NCBI GenBank assembly: GCA_002367105.1
Contig: DFCS01000044.1
Location: forward strand, 312,126 to 376,125
Direction: 5' to 3'
Source: Hungatella sp. UBA3048
Lineage (GTDB): Bacteria; Bacillota; Clostridia; Lachnospirales; Lachnospiraceae
DNA: 64,000 bases
Shown one piece after another: positions 26,326-36,009 of this stretch (positions are counted from its first letter, which is position 1; each line of letters opens with the position of its first letter). Below the pieces are notes generated by a model that was not told where the DNA came from, did no database searches, and was given only the letters and a program-made list of their open reading frames with translations. Both the position numbers and the translations under genes were made by a program.

Positions 26326-27570
26326 ATGAACGTATCTATAACAAATTGGAAACGAAACTTTTATACTATATGGGCAGGCCAGGCATTTTCTCAATTTTCA
26401 AGTTCTGTCCTTCAGTTTGCGATTGTATGGCATTTGACAGATAAAACCGGTTCCGCTTTGGTTTTATCTGCTGCAATGATGATGGGATTCCTGCCGCAAG
26501 GAATCTTAGGTCCTTTCATAGGTGTGTTCATTGACCGTTATAATAGAAAGATGATTATGGCAGTCTCAGATTTATTCATTGCCGCGGCCAGCTTTATCAT
26601 GGTGATTGCGGGGCAGATGGGTGTTTTATCCACAGAGCTGATTTTATTGGTTTTGCTGATTCGATCCATAGGATCCGCCTTTCATACGCCTTGCCTTCAG
26701 GCAGTGACTCCACAGATTGTACCGGAAGATCAACTAACGCGATGTTCCGGATATTCACAGGCCCTGGAATCTGTTTCTCAATTATTTAGCCCTGCGTTAG
26801 CGGCAGTTCTCTATCAGTCATGGAGCTTAAGCAGTATCATCTTCCTTGATGTTATTGGAGCGTTAATTGCAGTAGTTATGCTTGTGATATCAGTAATCCC
26901 GGAATTAAATCATAATGAAACAATAGGGAAGATACATATTTTAAAAGAGGCAAAGGAAGGTTTTAAAATACTTCGTACCAAAAAAGGAATGCTGGGCCTG
27001 GTTTTAATAGGTACTCTTTATACCCTTGCAATGATGCCGACCAGTGCATTGTTCCCTCTGATGAGTATGTCATATTTTCATGGTACCAGCACAAATGCAA
27101 GTGTTGTTGAAATTGTATTTTCCATTGGTCTGCTGATCGGTTCTTTGATATTGGGCCGATGGGGTGGAACTAAAAATAGAATTTATACCATAATCGGTTC
27201 TTTTCTGTTAATGAGTTTTAGTTTGTTTGTCTCAGGATTCCTGCCGCGTGACAGTTTTTTAATATTTGCTATATGCTCCTGGTTAATGGGAATATCCGGC
27301 CCATTTTATTGGGGAATGTATACACCATTGCTGCAAAGTAACTTTGAAGCGAAGTATTTAGGGCGGGTAATATCATTATCCAGCAGTATCCGATTAATAA
27401 GCGGCCCAATAGGGCTTTCTGCTTCCGGAGTTTTTGCAGAGAGATATGGGGTTGAGAAGTGGTTTTTAATTGCAGGAGCACTGGTTTTATTTGCCTCATT
27501 CTTATGTTTAGCCATACCTTCAATAAGAAATTGCGACGCTAACCAAAATGATAATAAGATAGAAGATTAA
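26326..27570 (+). CDS. Mef-like MFS efflux transporter (MFS_3 family)
   Basis: A 414-residue major facilitator with about 12 helices. It resembles the macrolide pump Mef(A) along its length: NWKRNFYTIWAGQAFS near the N-terminus, DKTGSALVLSAAMMMGFLPQ, FIDRYNRKMIM (motif A-like loop), LIRSIGSAFHTPCLQAVTP, and KYLGRVISLSS late in the protein. This comparison is from memory, and drug specificity cannot be inferred. It has a perfect promoter and GGGGGA before the ATG. The ArsR gene follows after 97 bases and may control it. Confidence 0.82.
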   Translation: MNVSITNWKRNFYTIWAGQAFSQFSSSVLQFAIVWHLTDKTGSALVLSAAMMMGFLPQGILGPFIGVFIDRYNRKMIMAVSDLFIAAASFIMVIAGQMGVLSTELILLVLLIRSIGSAFHTPCLQAVTPQIVPEDQLTRCSGYSQALESVSQLFSPALAAVLYQSWSLSSIIFLDVIGALIAVVMLVISVIPELNHNETIGKIHILKEAKEGFKILRTKKGMLGLVLIGTLYTLAMMPTSALFPLMSMSYFHGTSTNASVVEIVFSIGLLIGSLILGRWGGTKNRIYTIIGSFLLMSFSLFVSGFLPRDSFLIFAICSWLMGISGPFYWGMYTPLLQSNFEAKYLGRVISLSSSIRLISGPIGLSASGVFAERYGVEKWFLIAGALVLFASFLCLAIPSIRNCDANQNDNKIED

Positions 27571-27667
27571 GTGCAGCTGTTTGATTATAACAAGTAAAAA
27601 TATTTAAAAATTCAAGCAGGAGTATATAATGACATCATATTGACATATATGAATGTGTGGAGTGATT

Positions 27668-27970
27668 ATGGATAGACAAAAGAAAACTGCTAAGATATTC
27701 AAAGCGTTCTGTGACGGACAAAGACTTGCAATATTAGAGTTATTACAGGACGGAGAAAAGTGTGCCTGCGAATTGCTGGAAGAATTGGATATTACCCAGT
27801 CAACCTTGTCCCACCATATGAAAATTCTTTGTGATTCCGGGATAGTAGCAGGACGTAAGGATGGGAAATGGATGCATTATTCAATCAGTGAGTCCGGGAC
27901 AGAACATGTGAAAATTCTTATTAATGAAATAACAAGGGTAATCCCTGATAAGACAAATAATAGTAGTTAA
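27668..27970 (+). CDS. ArsR/SmtB-family repressor with CxC metal motif
   Basis: A winged-helix repressor of about 100 residues. The recognition helix is in ITQSTLSHHMKILCDSGIV. C32 and C34 in GEKCACELLEEL match the alpha-3 CxC motif used for As(III)/Sb(III) or other thiophilic metals in ArsR proteins. ATG 27668 is chosen over ATG 27653 because GGAGTGAT lies just before it. It is downstream of an efflux gene and followed by a hairpin terminator. No ars operon genes are adjacent, so the ligand may be something else. Confidence 0.85.
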   Translation: MDRQKKTAKIFKAFCDGQRLAILELLQDGEKCACELLEELDITQSTLSHHMKILCDSGIVAGRKDGKWMHYSISESGTEHVKILINEITRVIPDKTNNSS

Positions 27971-27984
27971 GTATACCAAATTAA

Positions 27985-28057
27985 AAAAGCATAGATTGAA
28001 TGCTGAACAAGAAACTAACGAAGTCATCATCTTGTCCGGTATTCGATCTATGCTTTT
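27985..28057 (+). terminator. Hairpin terminator after arsR
   Basis: AAAAGCATAGAT-t-GAAT pairs with ATTC-g-ATCTATGCTTTT (28041-28057). The long loop contains an inner ACAAG/CTTGT stem. T-tract TTTT-CC. Confidence 0.6.
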
Positions 28058-28153
28058 CCTACATCATTCTGCTTAGGATTATTGACAGTGCGGCAGGAAT
28101 TTCATCAGGACTTGAAAATCTTGGCCGACACATTAATATAGATATCCGTTCAC

Positions 28154-29416
28154 TCAGGATTCAAGATAATTCCGGATATCCTTTGTTTCATGGTCTTCGT
28201 ATTTAACGATATTTCCTTCCCAGGTTCTTAATTGTACATAGCCTGGTCCCCGGGATACAATGTAATTAGGAAAGATAGGAGTCTTTCCCAATCCCTTGGG
28301 TGCGTTCACTATAAATGTAGGGATCGCCATACCCGAAGTATAGCCTCGTAAATATTCCATGATCTCTATGCCGTCTTCAATGGATGTGTTAAAATGAGCG
28401 GTTCCCTGTACATGCTTTGCATGAAAGATGTAATAAGGTCTTACCCTGCATTTGAGAAGCTCATGATTGAGGACCCGCATGATGTACTTATCATTATTTA
28501 TTCCATTTAACAATACGGCCTGATTTCCCAGAACGATCCCGGAGTCAGCCAGCTTTTCACATGCTGCTTTTGACTCTTTCGTAATTTCTATGGGATGGTT
28601 GAAATGAGTGTTTATATAGATCGGATGATATTTTTTCAGCATGGAGCATAGTTGATCTGTGATCCTTTGGGGCATGGTTACCAGGCTTCTGGTTCCCAGG
28701 CGGATATAATCAACATGAGGGATCTCTTTCAGCTGCTTTATTATCCACTCAAGGTACTCATCAGAAAGGCACAGGGCATCCCCGCCGGTGATCAGCACAT
28801 CCCTGATTTCTTCATTTTCTCTTATGTAATCAATGGACTCCAGGATCATGCTACGGGACTTATGAACGTCTTCCTCCCCGATATTCCTTCTTCTCTGACA
28901 GTGTCTGCAGTACATGGCACACTCATTGGTCACATTAATAATTAACCGGTCTGGATATCGTCTTGTAATGCAGCCTGCAGGATTTGTAAATTCTTCCCCC
29001 ATGGGATCAAGATCCATGCAGGAATCATCAAGTTCTTTAAATGTTGGAATTGATAATAACCGTATAGGATCATATCTGTCATCCGGATCTGCCAGACTTA
29101 AATAATAGGGAGAAACCGCCCATCTGAATTTCTTCTCGACTTTTTTAATGCGCATTTTTTCTGTTTCACTTAAGAAAATGATTTTACTTAAAGTTTCAAC
29201 ATCCGTTATCCTATGAGTTAACTGCCATTGATAATCATTCCAATTTTCTTCTGTGGCGTCCAGTATTTCTAATATTCTGGTTTTCCTCTTAACGAATTCT
29301 TCCTCTAAATCCATTCCTTTTGGAATTCTCTTGCGTGCTTCTAAAAAATCTTCGATTCGCCCCTTTAATTCCTCTGCTCTTTCAATTGATACCTGTTGTT
29401 TTTTGCTTTTTCCCAT
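28154..29416 (-). CDS. eam: Glutamate 2,3-aminomutase (KamA family)
   Basis: A 420-residue radical-SAM, PLP-dependent aminomutase. The [4Fe-4S] cysteines are C166, C170 and C173 in NECAMYCRHC, with the SAM-binding GGD at 211-213. The PLP lysine is K378 in APKGLGK. In lysine 2,3-aminomutase two aspartates bind the substrate epsilon-amino group; here these positions are K334 (FHAKH) and N371 (IVNAPKG). The Lys/Asn pair is the signature described for clostridial glutamate 2,3-aminomutase, which makes beta-glutamate, a compatible solute. The gene is monocistronic, with TAAGGAG before the ATG. Confidence 0.82.
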   Translation of the reverse strand: MGKSKKQQVSIERAEELKGRIEDFLEARKRIPKGMDLEEEFVKRKTRILEILDATEENWNDYQWQLTHRITDVETLSKIIFLSETEKMRIKKVEKKFRWAVSPYYLSLADPDDRYDPIRLLSIPTFKELDDSCMDLDPMGEEFTNPAGCITRRYPDRLIINVTNECAMYCRHCQRRRNIGEEDVHKSRSMILESIDYIRENEEIRDVLITGGDALCLSDEYLEWIIKQLKEIPHVDYIRLGTRSLVTMPQRITDQLCSMLKKYHPIYINTHFNHPIEITKESKAACEKLADSGIVLGNQAVLLNGINNDKYIMRVLNHELLKCRVRPYYIFHAKHVQGTAHFNTSIEDGIEIMEYLRGYTSGMAIPTFIVNAPKGLGKTPIFPNYIVSRGPGYVQLRTWEGNIVKYEDHETKDIRNYLES

Positions 29417-30062
29417 ATAATTTCTCCTTACATATATTATTCACTCCGTAAAAAACAAACTTCCTATGGAGATTTTGGCAACGAAAAACGAAAGCTTCTT
29501 TACTTTTACGAAACAATCAGTGGTATGTTTAAGTTTTACTTAATAGTACATATGCGGGATGATTGGATACTACATGTGGTTTTCCGCCAGGCAGCTAAAA
29601 AAGGTGTCTTGCTCGTTGGAAAATGGAACGTTATTGGTATTCATTAATTCAAGATATGATGATGGATTATAATGTCAGATCAGGCAAAGCAACAACTTAA
29701 TTATACCAGTAAAGTTGTTGCTTCGTCAACCGTATAAGTAAATCATTCCATAAAACTCGAGGCTATACTTCATTTGTATCTTGTTTTCAAATAAATAAAT
29801 TCTTAAATTCAAAAGGTCACCTTTTCCATAAATAATACATCTTTTACAAAAATATTATAAAATTAAATTTATAATTATTAAAAATATTAAAATATTACAA
29901 TTATTTTTAAAATAGTTCATTTATTATAGTAAAAAAATTCCATATAATTAAATAAATTTTTATATTATATCTATGGCTGTTTTTATGGTAAAGGCAGGAT
30001 CACTTACCAACAGGTACAGGATCACTAATATAATAATTTTAATAAAAAAGGAGGAATTTTGT
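29417..30062. other. Intergenic region with one hairpin, very AT-rich 3' half
   Basis: No supported gene. AAGCAACAACTT (29687-29698) pairs with AAGTTGTTGCTT (29712-29723) with no T-tract on either side. Bases 29800-29970 are strongly A/T-rich, as expected of a promoter region for the large lyase gene. A 76-83 codon frame at 29396-29647 has no ribosome-binding site or recognisable product. Confidence 0.6.
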
Positions 30063-33000
30063 GTGAAGCAAAAGATTAGGAACAGGTGGAAGCGGGTGAC
30101 AAGCATGTGTCTGGCAATACAGATGATCATGACAGTTCCAGCTGCCGGACAGACGTTACCATTAATATCCGGATCAGAATTATTAAACACACTGCATTAT
30201 GCTGCGTCCATTAATCCTACAGTGGGAGGGGGAAGTCTGTCACTATCAAAAAACAGTGATGCGACTTTGGCATGGAACACTATGAATGAAGAGCTAATAC
30301 CTGGAACAACCATGTTCTGGGAAGGGGGAAACCAATTTCGAGGGGCTGAAATCACAACAGAACTGTCAATGAAGTCGCTTTCGGAAACATACGGTGTACA
30401 AGGAATAAAGCTGGGGAATGAGGTTCATGGTGTTAAATCATGGTTTTTATTCGGCGGGGAAATCCTTTGTGCCGGATCAGGACTCAAGGCACAAACAGGA
30501 AGCAGCGGGCAGCTCATAACCGTAGTGGATAATATTCCGGTTACAAAAGATACAAAGCTGGCAATAACAAATCCCAACAACGGATACCGGAATGTACTGA
30601 CAGCAAGTACAAACCAGTGGAGTTCCCTCATTAATAAACCAACAAAAGGGATCCATAGCCAGAGAAACTGGCTCAGCGCGTCTGACTTGAATAATAATGA
30701 ACTGCAATGGTCCTATGTGTTTGGAGACGGGGAGACCGGATCGTTCCTGACAACCGCAAACGTATACTATCGGCTGAACACGAAAGAGTCTGATACGGCT
30801 CAGTTAGCCGAGTTTTTTATAGCTCCCGGAGAAACCTACCAGTATACCATGGTCGCAGGGAAAACAACCGCTGATTATTTAAATTCAAGTCTCTACAAAA
30901 CCAATGCAAGGCTTCTGGTAAATACTCCGCAGATACAGGCTGCCTCCAGCATCGTAGAAGGGATTGTTTCTGTAAACAAGTGGTATTCCGACAGCATCAG
31001 ACTGGATAATCAGGTAGTGCCCTTAACAATGAATGAGAGTATGTCACTTACCGTAAAAAAGGATCCTTCAAATGGTGATATAACGCTAAATATAGCAAAG
31101 CCTGAGAACCAAACCGATGGTTATCTGGAGGTTACACTGGAAACCCGGGGAAAAGGCATACTAACAAATTCAAACCAAAAGGCATTGGCAGATTCCTCTT
31201 TTGGCTCTAATATTTTCCTTAAATTTGATGCTTCCGAAATGGGATCTGTGCCGGTGGTTCTGACGATTGAAGGAAAGGCAGCTGAAGCAATAACAGGAGA
31301 TGAGATCGTTTTGGTAAGAGGAGAAGACGGACGGATTGAAAAACCGGCTGAATTATCCGGCAGCATTCGTTGGGAAGTTAAAATACCTAAACCCGACGGG
31401 ACTTATGTACGCAACGCGGGAAGCAGTAAGATTAAGAGAGAGTTGTTAGAAGGAGAAACAGATGGAACAAGAAAAGCCGGAGATGCTGATGGAAGTCATA
31501 TTGCTTCTGTTAAAAAGCTATCCGGTGAAGATGCACTGCTGATGGCAAATGAAAAGGGAAATGTCACAGTACTGGCCACTGATGAAAACGGAAAACAAAA
31601 AAAGTGGAACGTAACAGTCCTATATGAAGATCCGGCAAATCTACCCCAGACAGAACCGGAAGATTACGAGAAAATCCGCAAACGGTGGAAAGATTCTCTC
31701 ATCGGCAGTGATCTTACTGAACTTGATGGAGGCCGAGTGATCCTTGACGACATTCAGGCTCAGGCAAAATCCGCATGGGAAGCGTATGCTTATAAAGGAC
31801 AAGATTCCTGTGCCGGAATCCCCTGGCATAAGGATGAAGGAGCTGAGGGTAACCCGGTGATTCCCTATGGGAATGATGCGGTAGAGTTTCGTCCGGCTTT
31901 TAAAAAGGTGCTGGCAATGGCAAAAGCTTATGCAGCAAAGGGGAACCTCTATTACCAAAATGATGAGCTGCTAAAAGACATAAAGCAGATCATGAACTAT
32001 CTGTGTTCCCAGTGTTATTCACCAAAGACCCAGACAGATAACTGGTGGACGTGGGAAATCGGCGTTCCCAAAGACCTTATTCCAATACTGGTCCTTATAT
32101 ATGACCAGCTGACAGAGGAAGAAATCAGCCTATATACCGAGGGATTATATTTCTTTCAGCCGGATCCTTATCATGAAGGCTTCATTGGAACCGGAAGCAC
32201 CCATGCTCAGGGATACCGGACGGCTCAGGGAGCCAATATCATTGACTGTTCCAGGACTGCCTTGGGACTGGGAATTATCAGAGAAGATAATGAGCTTGTT
32301 TATATGGCTCAAAAAGCTTCTTCGGAGACATTTATCATCCAGAGCTTAAAAGACAGTACCAAAATTGCGGATCAGGGTTATACCAGCGGTTTCTATGCAG
32401 ATGGTTCTTATCTCGACCATTCCCATGTGCCATATTTAGGGTCCTACGGAATTGAGTTCCTGAAAGGCGGGGCAGGAATGCCGCCTCTATTTGCCGGAAC
32501 ACCTTGGGAATATCCCAGAGAAGTGCAGGAAAACCTGGAATTCTATTTGAAAGAAGGGTTTTTGAATGGAATGTATGATGGTTTGATGCTGGATTCCCTG
32601 AAGGGACGTTCTGTTTCAAGACCTGCCGGCAGTAACCGGGGTGCAGGAAGAGAAGCTATGGTTCTTATGATCCAGCTTATGGATTCTGTTTCTCCTGAAG
32701 TACAGGAAGAATTAAAAAGTTCATTAAAAGCCTGGATGGAGATTGATCCCGGATTTATTAAAACCTTAAGCGGAGCAGAATATATATCGATAAAGGAAAA
32801 AGCCCTGGAAATTCAGGGAGATGATTCAATTACCACCTCCATTGCTCCGATACATAAAAATCTGCCTCTCATGGACCGGGCGATTCACAGGACAGATAAG
32901 TTTCTGATGGCTCTATCCATGTATTCAGAACGTATTCAGAATACGGAAATCATGAATCATGAAAACCGGTATGGCTGGCATCAGGGAAGCGGTATGACCT

Positions 33001-35804
33001 ACTTATACAATCAGGATACCATGCAGTACACGGAAAATTTCTGGAACACTGTCAACCCCCTCCGATTGGCGGGAACGACCCTCGTTTCCAAGAATATCGG
33101 TAACGGCCAGCCGGACAGCTCAGGCTTTGCCCAAGGCGGTGATTTCCGTTCAAGGGAATCCTGGGTCGGAGGAAGCAGCATAGAGAATGACGGAATAAAC
33201 GGAATGTCTTTAACCGGAGAAGTCCGGGTCAAAGAGGGAGAAGGTTCTCCTGCCGTGACATATTCCCCTAATCTGTCTGCCAAGAAATCCTGGTTTATGC
33301 TTGGGGAACAGATCGTATGTCTTGGAGCCGGCATATCTAATTCAGGAGAAGAATATCCGGTGGAAAGCATTATTGAAAACAGGCGTCTGAGGCAAGAGGG
33401 TGACAATGCTCTGATCATAAATGGTGAATCAAAAGATCTTATGACTGAGTCCGCATCTTTAAAAGATATTGTAGATGGAAAAGTGGATGTGTCAGGAACG
33501 GCTCTTTCTGATGTTTCATGGGCTCATTTGGAAGGCAATACGGCCGGAAGCGATATCGGTTATTATTTCCCTGCCGGTTCTCAAACTATATCGGTTAGGA
33601 AAGCAAGGAATGCCGGAGACTGGTCACTGGTCGGAACATCAACTGGAAAAGCGGAAGAGAACTATCTGGAAATGTGGTTTGACCATGGAAAGAATCCTGA
33701 AAATGCCACATATGAATATGTTCTTCTTCCAGGAATGACCGCCGAAGAAACCGAACAGTATTCCAGGGAACCACAAATCACGGTCCTGTCAAACACTTCA
33801 CAGATGCAGGCTGTTTACGACAGATCCGAAAATATACTTGGAGCCAATGTATGGACAGATGCTGCTTCAAAAATTGGAGACTTCTCCATAAAAGGTGCTG
33901 CATCTTTCATGGCAAAAGAAGATGAGAATGGAGTTCTGACTGTCTCAGCCTCTGATCCAACGATGAAAAATACAGGTACTATCGTAATCGAAATAAATAA
34001 ACCTGTGACAGAAATTCTTTCATCAGATGAGAATGTAAAGGCAGAACTGACAGAATACGGAGCTAAACTTACCATTCAGGCAAAAGGAACCAACGGTTCC
34101 AATTCCTATGCAGCAATGCAGCTGGCGGCTTCCCTGTATCCGCAAGCCGTTACCCTTGCTCCTGGGCAAAGTATGTCCTTTGCAGTCAATGATTACACCA
34201 ATGACGCAGGGAATATTACCTGGAACGTCACAGGAGATAAACCTCTGGAATCTGGTACCGGTATCGATGAAGAAGGCGGTCTTGATATTGATGATTTTGA
34301 AGAGAGCAGCCGGTTAAACGTGACTGCTGAACTGGAAAATGGGATAAAGCTTCAGGCCTTTGTATCTTTAGGCGGAAAAGTGGGACCAGAATTACCGAAA
34401 AACATTCAAAAAGTCCAGTCTCTTATTGAAGATGCGGTAAAAGAGGCGATAAGCAACAATGATTACAGCGATTACAAGGTACAAAAATCCATAAGGTCAG
34501 CAGTCAATGCCTTAACTGCCGTTTCAAATGAGGAATTAGCAGCGTATTTAATGGATCAATTGATCACATTAGAAGAACTGTATAAGGCTGCGATGGCTGC
34601 AAAAGACTGTATGATAGACAGCAGAGTGGATTCCACGGAAACAGAAATGACTGGTATACAGATTGCAGGGGCTGCGTTAAGCATACCCATTAAAATCACA
34701 AGCAGTGCAACTCCTTCCAATGCAGTAAGGGCGACTGCCTCTAATGCAAGCAAGGCTTCTCCCTCATCCGCTTTCAGAATCTTTGAAGATGAGGAAGATG
34801 ATGAGGAAATCCGTACTGCAGTTATGTCGGTCACAGACGGCAATGGATCGGAAACAGAAGACGAATTCCGAAAATCCTTCGGTCTTCAGCTTCAGCTGGA
34901 GGATAAGTGTGGAAATAGAAAGCCCATATCATTAAATGCTCCGGTGAAAGTATGGATGGACATTCCTGAACAGGGTAAGGGCAGTAGTTCCATTACTGCG
35001 ACATTTAAAGAAGAAGATGGAGAAACCAGACAATTGCCCGTATATTGGAATCACAATACAGATAAAATTTCATTTGTGATAACGGATAACGGAACAGTGA
35101 CTTTAATAATTGACAGTACCACTGGAGGAGGAGAACACTTTCAGGTGTCCATTGATGACAGTCTGGAAGGCGGCAGCATTACTGCCAATCTCTCTGATGG
35201 AAAAAAGGGAACAAAGGTAATTGTAAAAACAGTTCCTGATATTGGATATCGTTTAAAACGTCTTTCTGTTAACGGAAAGACAGTGTCACCGGACAAAAAC
35301 GGAAAATATGAGTTCCTGCTCCTGCAGGATACCTACATTACAGGTGAATTCCGGAAAACCAATCTGGACGGAGAGGATAGTCAGGACAGAGATAAAAGCT
35401 CTGAATCAAGCTCAGTTAGCTCTGTCTGGAGGAAAGTGAACGGAAAGTGGTACTATTTCAATGATAAGGGCAATAAGGCGACAGGTTGGCTTTTAGTCGA
35501 TGGAACATGGTATTGGCTGAGCTTAAATGGAGCCATGCAGACCGGATGGATCTTTGATCAGATGGACGAGTCCTGGTATTATCTGGATTCATCAGGAGCC
35601 ATGGCAGAGGGCTGGAATTGCATAGATGGGAAATGGTATTATTTAACCGCACAAGCAGAAGGTTCATCCGGCTGGGCACTAAATCAGGAGAAATGGGAAT
35701 ATAAAAAGCCAGAAGGTTACTCACGCCCGCGTGGATCATTATTCATGGGTGGTGTGACTCCAGATGGCTGTCTGGTTGACGGCAATGGAGTGTGGAATCA
35801 ATAA
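30063..35804 (+). CDS. Secreted polysaccharide lyase family 8 protein with duplicated beta domain and wall-binding repeats
   Basis: About 1913 residues from GTG 30063 (AAGGAGG 8 bases upstream). In order: a signal peptide ending near AAGQ; a first PL8 beta-sandwich-like domain (about 60-400, with VKSWFLFGGEILCAGSG); a spacer; the alpha/alpha toroid catalytic domain (about 530-960) with NWWTWEIGVP (660-669), catalytic N725 (GAN), H786 and Y795 (DGSYLDHSHVPYLGSYG) and Arg 849/853 (GRSVSRP); a second beta-sandwich (about 960-1330, with KKSWFMLGEQIVCLGAG); a helical FIVAR-like segment; a TPSNA-rich linker; and C-terminal choline/glucan-type wall-binding repeats (WYYFNDKGNKATGW and similar). PL8 enzymes cleave hyaluronate, chondroitin, xanthan or alginate; the substrate is not determinable here. 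No glycan utilisation genes are adjacent. Confidence 0.88.
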   Translation: MKQKIRNRWKRVTSMCLAIQMIMTVPAAGQTLPLISGSELLNTLHYAASINPTVGGGSLSLSKNSDATLAWNTMNEELIPGTTMFWEGGNQFRGAEITTELSMKSLSETYGVQGIKLGNEVHGVKSWFLFGGEILCAGSGLKAQTGSSGQLITVVDNIPVTKDTKLAITNPNNGYRNVLTASTNQWSSLINKPTKGIHSQRNWLSASDLNNNELQWSYVFGDGETGSFLTTANVYYRLNTKESDTAQLAEFFIAPGETYQYTMVAGKTTADYLNSSLYKTNARLLVNTPQIQAASSIVEGIVSVNKWYSDSIRLDNQVVPLTMNESMSLTVKKDPSNGDITLNIAKPENQTDGYLEVTLETRGKGILTNSNQKALADSSFGSNIFLKFDASEMGSVPVVLTIEGKAAEAITGDEIVLVRGEDGRIEKPAELSGSIRWEVKIPKPDGTYVRNAGSSKIKRELLEGETDGTRKAGDADGSHIASVKKLSGEDALLMANEKGNVTVLATDENGKQKKWNVTVLYEDPANLPQTEPEDYEKIRKRWKDSLIGSDLTELDGGRVILDDIQAQAKSAWEAYAYKGQDSCAGIPWHKDEGAEGNPVIPYGNDAVEFRPAFKKVLAMAKAYAAKGNLYYQNDELLKDIKQIMNYLCSQCYSPKTQTDNWWTWEIGVPKDLIPILVLIYDQLTEEEISLYTEGLYFFQPDPYHEGFIGTGSTHAQGYRTAQGANIIDCSRTALGLGIIREDNELVYMAQKASSETFIIQSLKDSTKIADQGYTSGFYADGSYLDHSHVPYLGSYGIEFLKGGAGMPPLFAGTPWEYPREVQENLEFYLKEGFLNGMYDGLMLDSLKGRSVSRPAGSNRGAGREAMVLMIQLMDSVSPEVQEELKSSLKAWMEIDPGFIKTLSGAEYISIKEKALEIQGDDSITTSIAPIHKNLPLMDRAIHRTDKFLMALSMYSERIQNTEIMNHENRYGWHQGSGMTYLYNQDTMQYTENFWNTVNPLRLAGTTLVSKNIGNGQPDSSGFAQGGDFRSRESWVGGSSIENDGINGMSLTGEVRVKEGEGSPAVTYSPNLSAKKSWFMLGEQIVCLGAGISNSGEEYPVESIIENRRLRQEGDNALIINGESKDLMTESASLKDIVDGKVDVSGTALSDVSWAHLEGNTAGSDIGYYFPAGSQTISVRKARNAGDWSLVGTSTGKAEENYLEMWFDHGKNPENATYEYVLLPGMTAEETEQYSREPQITVLSNTSQMQAVYDRSENILGANVWTDAASKIGDFSIKGAASFMAKEDENGVLTVSASDPTMKNTGTIVIEINKPVTEILSSDENVKAELTEYGAKLTIQAKGTNGSNSYAAMQLAASLYPQAVTLAPGQSMSFAVNDYTNDAGNITWNVTGDKPLESGTGIDEEGGLDIDDFEESSRLNVTAELENGIKLQAFVSLGGKVGPELPKNIQKVQSLIEDAVKEAISNNDYSDYKVQKSIRSAVNALTAVSNEELAAYLMDQLITLEELYKAAMAAKDCMIDSRVDSTETEMTGIQIAGAALSIPIKITSSATPSNAVRATASNASKASPSSAFRIFEDEEDDEEIRTAVMSVTDGNGSETEDEFRKSFGLQLQLEDKCGNRKPISLNAPVKVWMDIPEQGKGSSSITATFKEEDGETRQLPVYWNHNTDKISFVITDNGTVTLIIDSTTGGGEHFQVSIDDSLEGGSITANLSDGKKGTKVIVKTVPDIGYRLKRLSVNGKTVSPDKNGKYEFLLLQDTYITGEFRKTNLDGEDSQDRDKSSESSSVSSVWRKVNGKWYYFNDKGNKATGWLLVDGTWYWLSLNGAMQTGWIFDQMDESWYYLDSSGAMAEGWNCIDGKWYYLTAQAEGSSGWALNQEKWEYKKPEGYSRPRGSLFMGGVTPDGCLVDGNGVWNQ

Positions 35805-35822
35805 TTAATTAAATCAATGGAT

Positions 35823-35867
35823 GCTGCTTTGCTAACGAAAGTTAGTTACCATAGTATCCCAAGCAGC
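35823..35867 (+). other. Structured element downstream of the lyase gene
   Basis: GCTGCTT (35823-35829) pairs with AAGCAGC (35861-35867). The enclosed CTAAC-GAAA-GTTAG hairpin could form with it. No T-tract follows, so terminator function is uncertain. Confidence 0.35.
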
Positions 35868-36009
35868 CGCACAACTTGTTGTGAAAACATATCACCATTT
35901 GCATCATCTTTTATAAAGTCATTGGACTAAGTTTATGCAATTATGGTATACTTAACCAATGGAATGAAACAACGACAGCTTGTGTTGTACATAAAAGGAG
36001 GTAAGTAAC

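Noticed and set aside
28154..29416. Calling this gene lysine 2,3-aminomutase
   Set aside because: The two substrate aspartates are replaced by Lys and Asn.
29396..29647. 83-codon plus-strand frame upstream of the PL8 gene
   Set aside because: No ribosome-binding site, poor codon pattern, overlaps the eam start region; treated as intergenic.
29687..29723. Hairpin AAGCAACAACTT/AAGTTGTTGCTT as an intrinsic terminator
   Set aside because: No T-tract on either strand; kept only as a hairpin.
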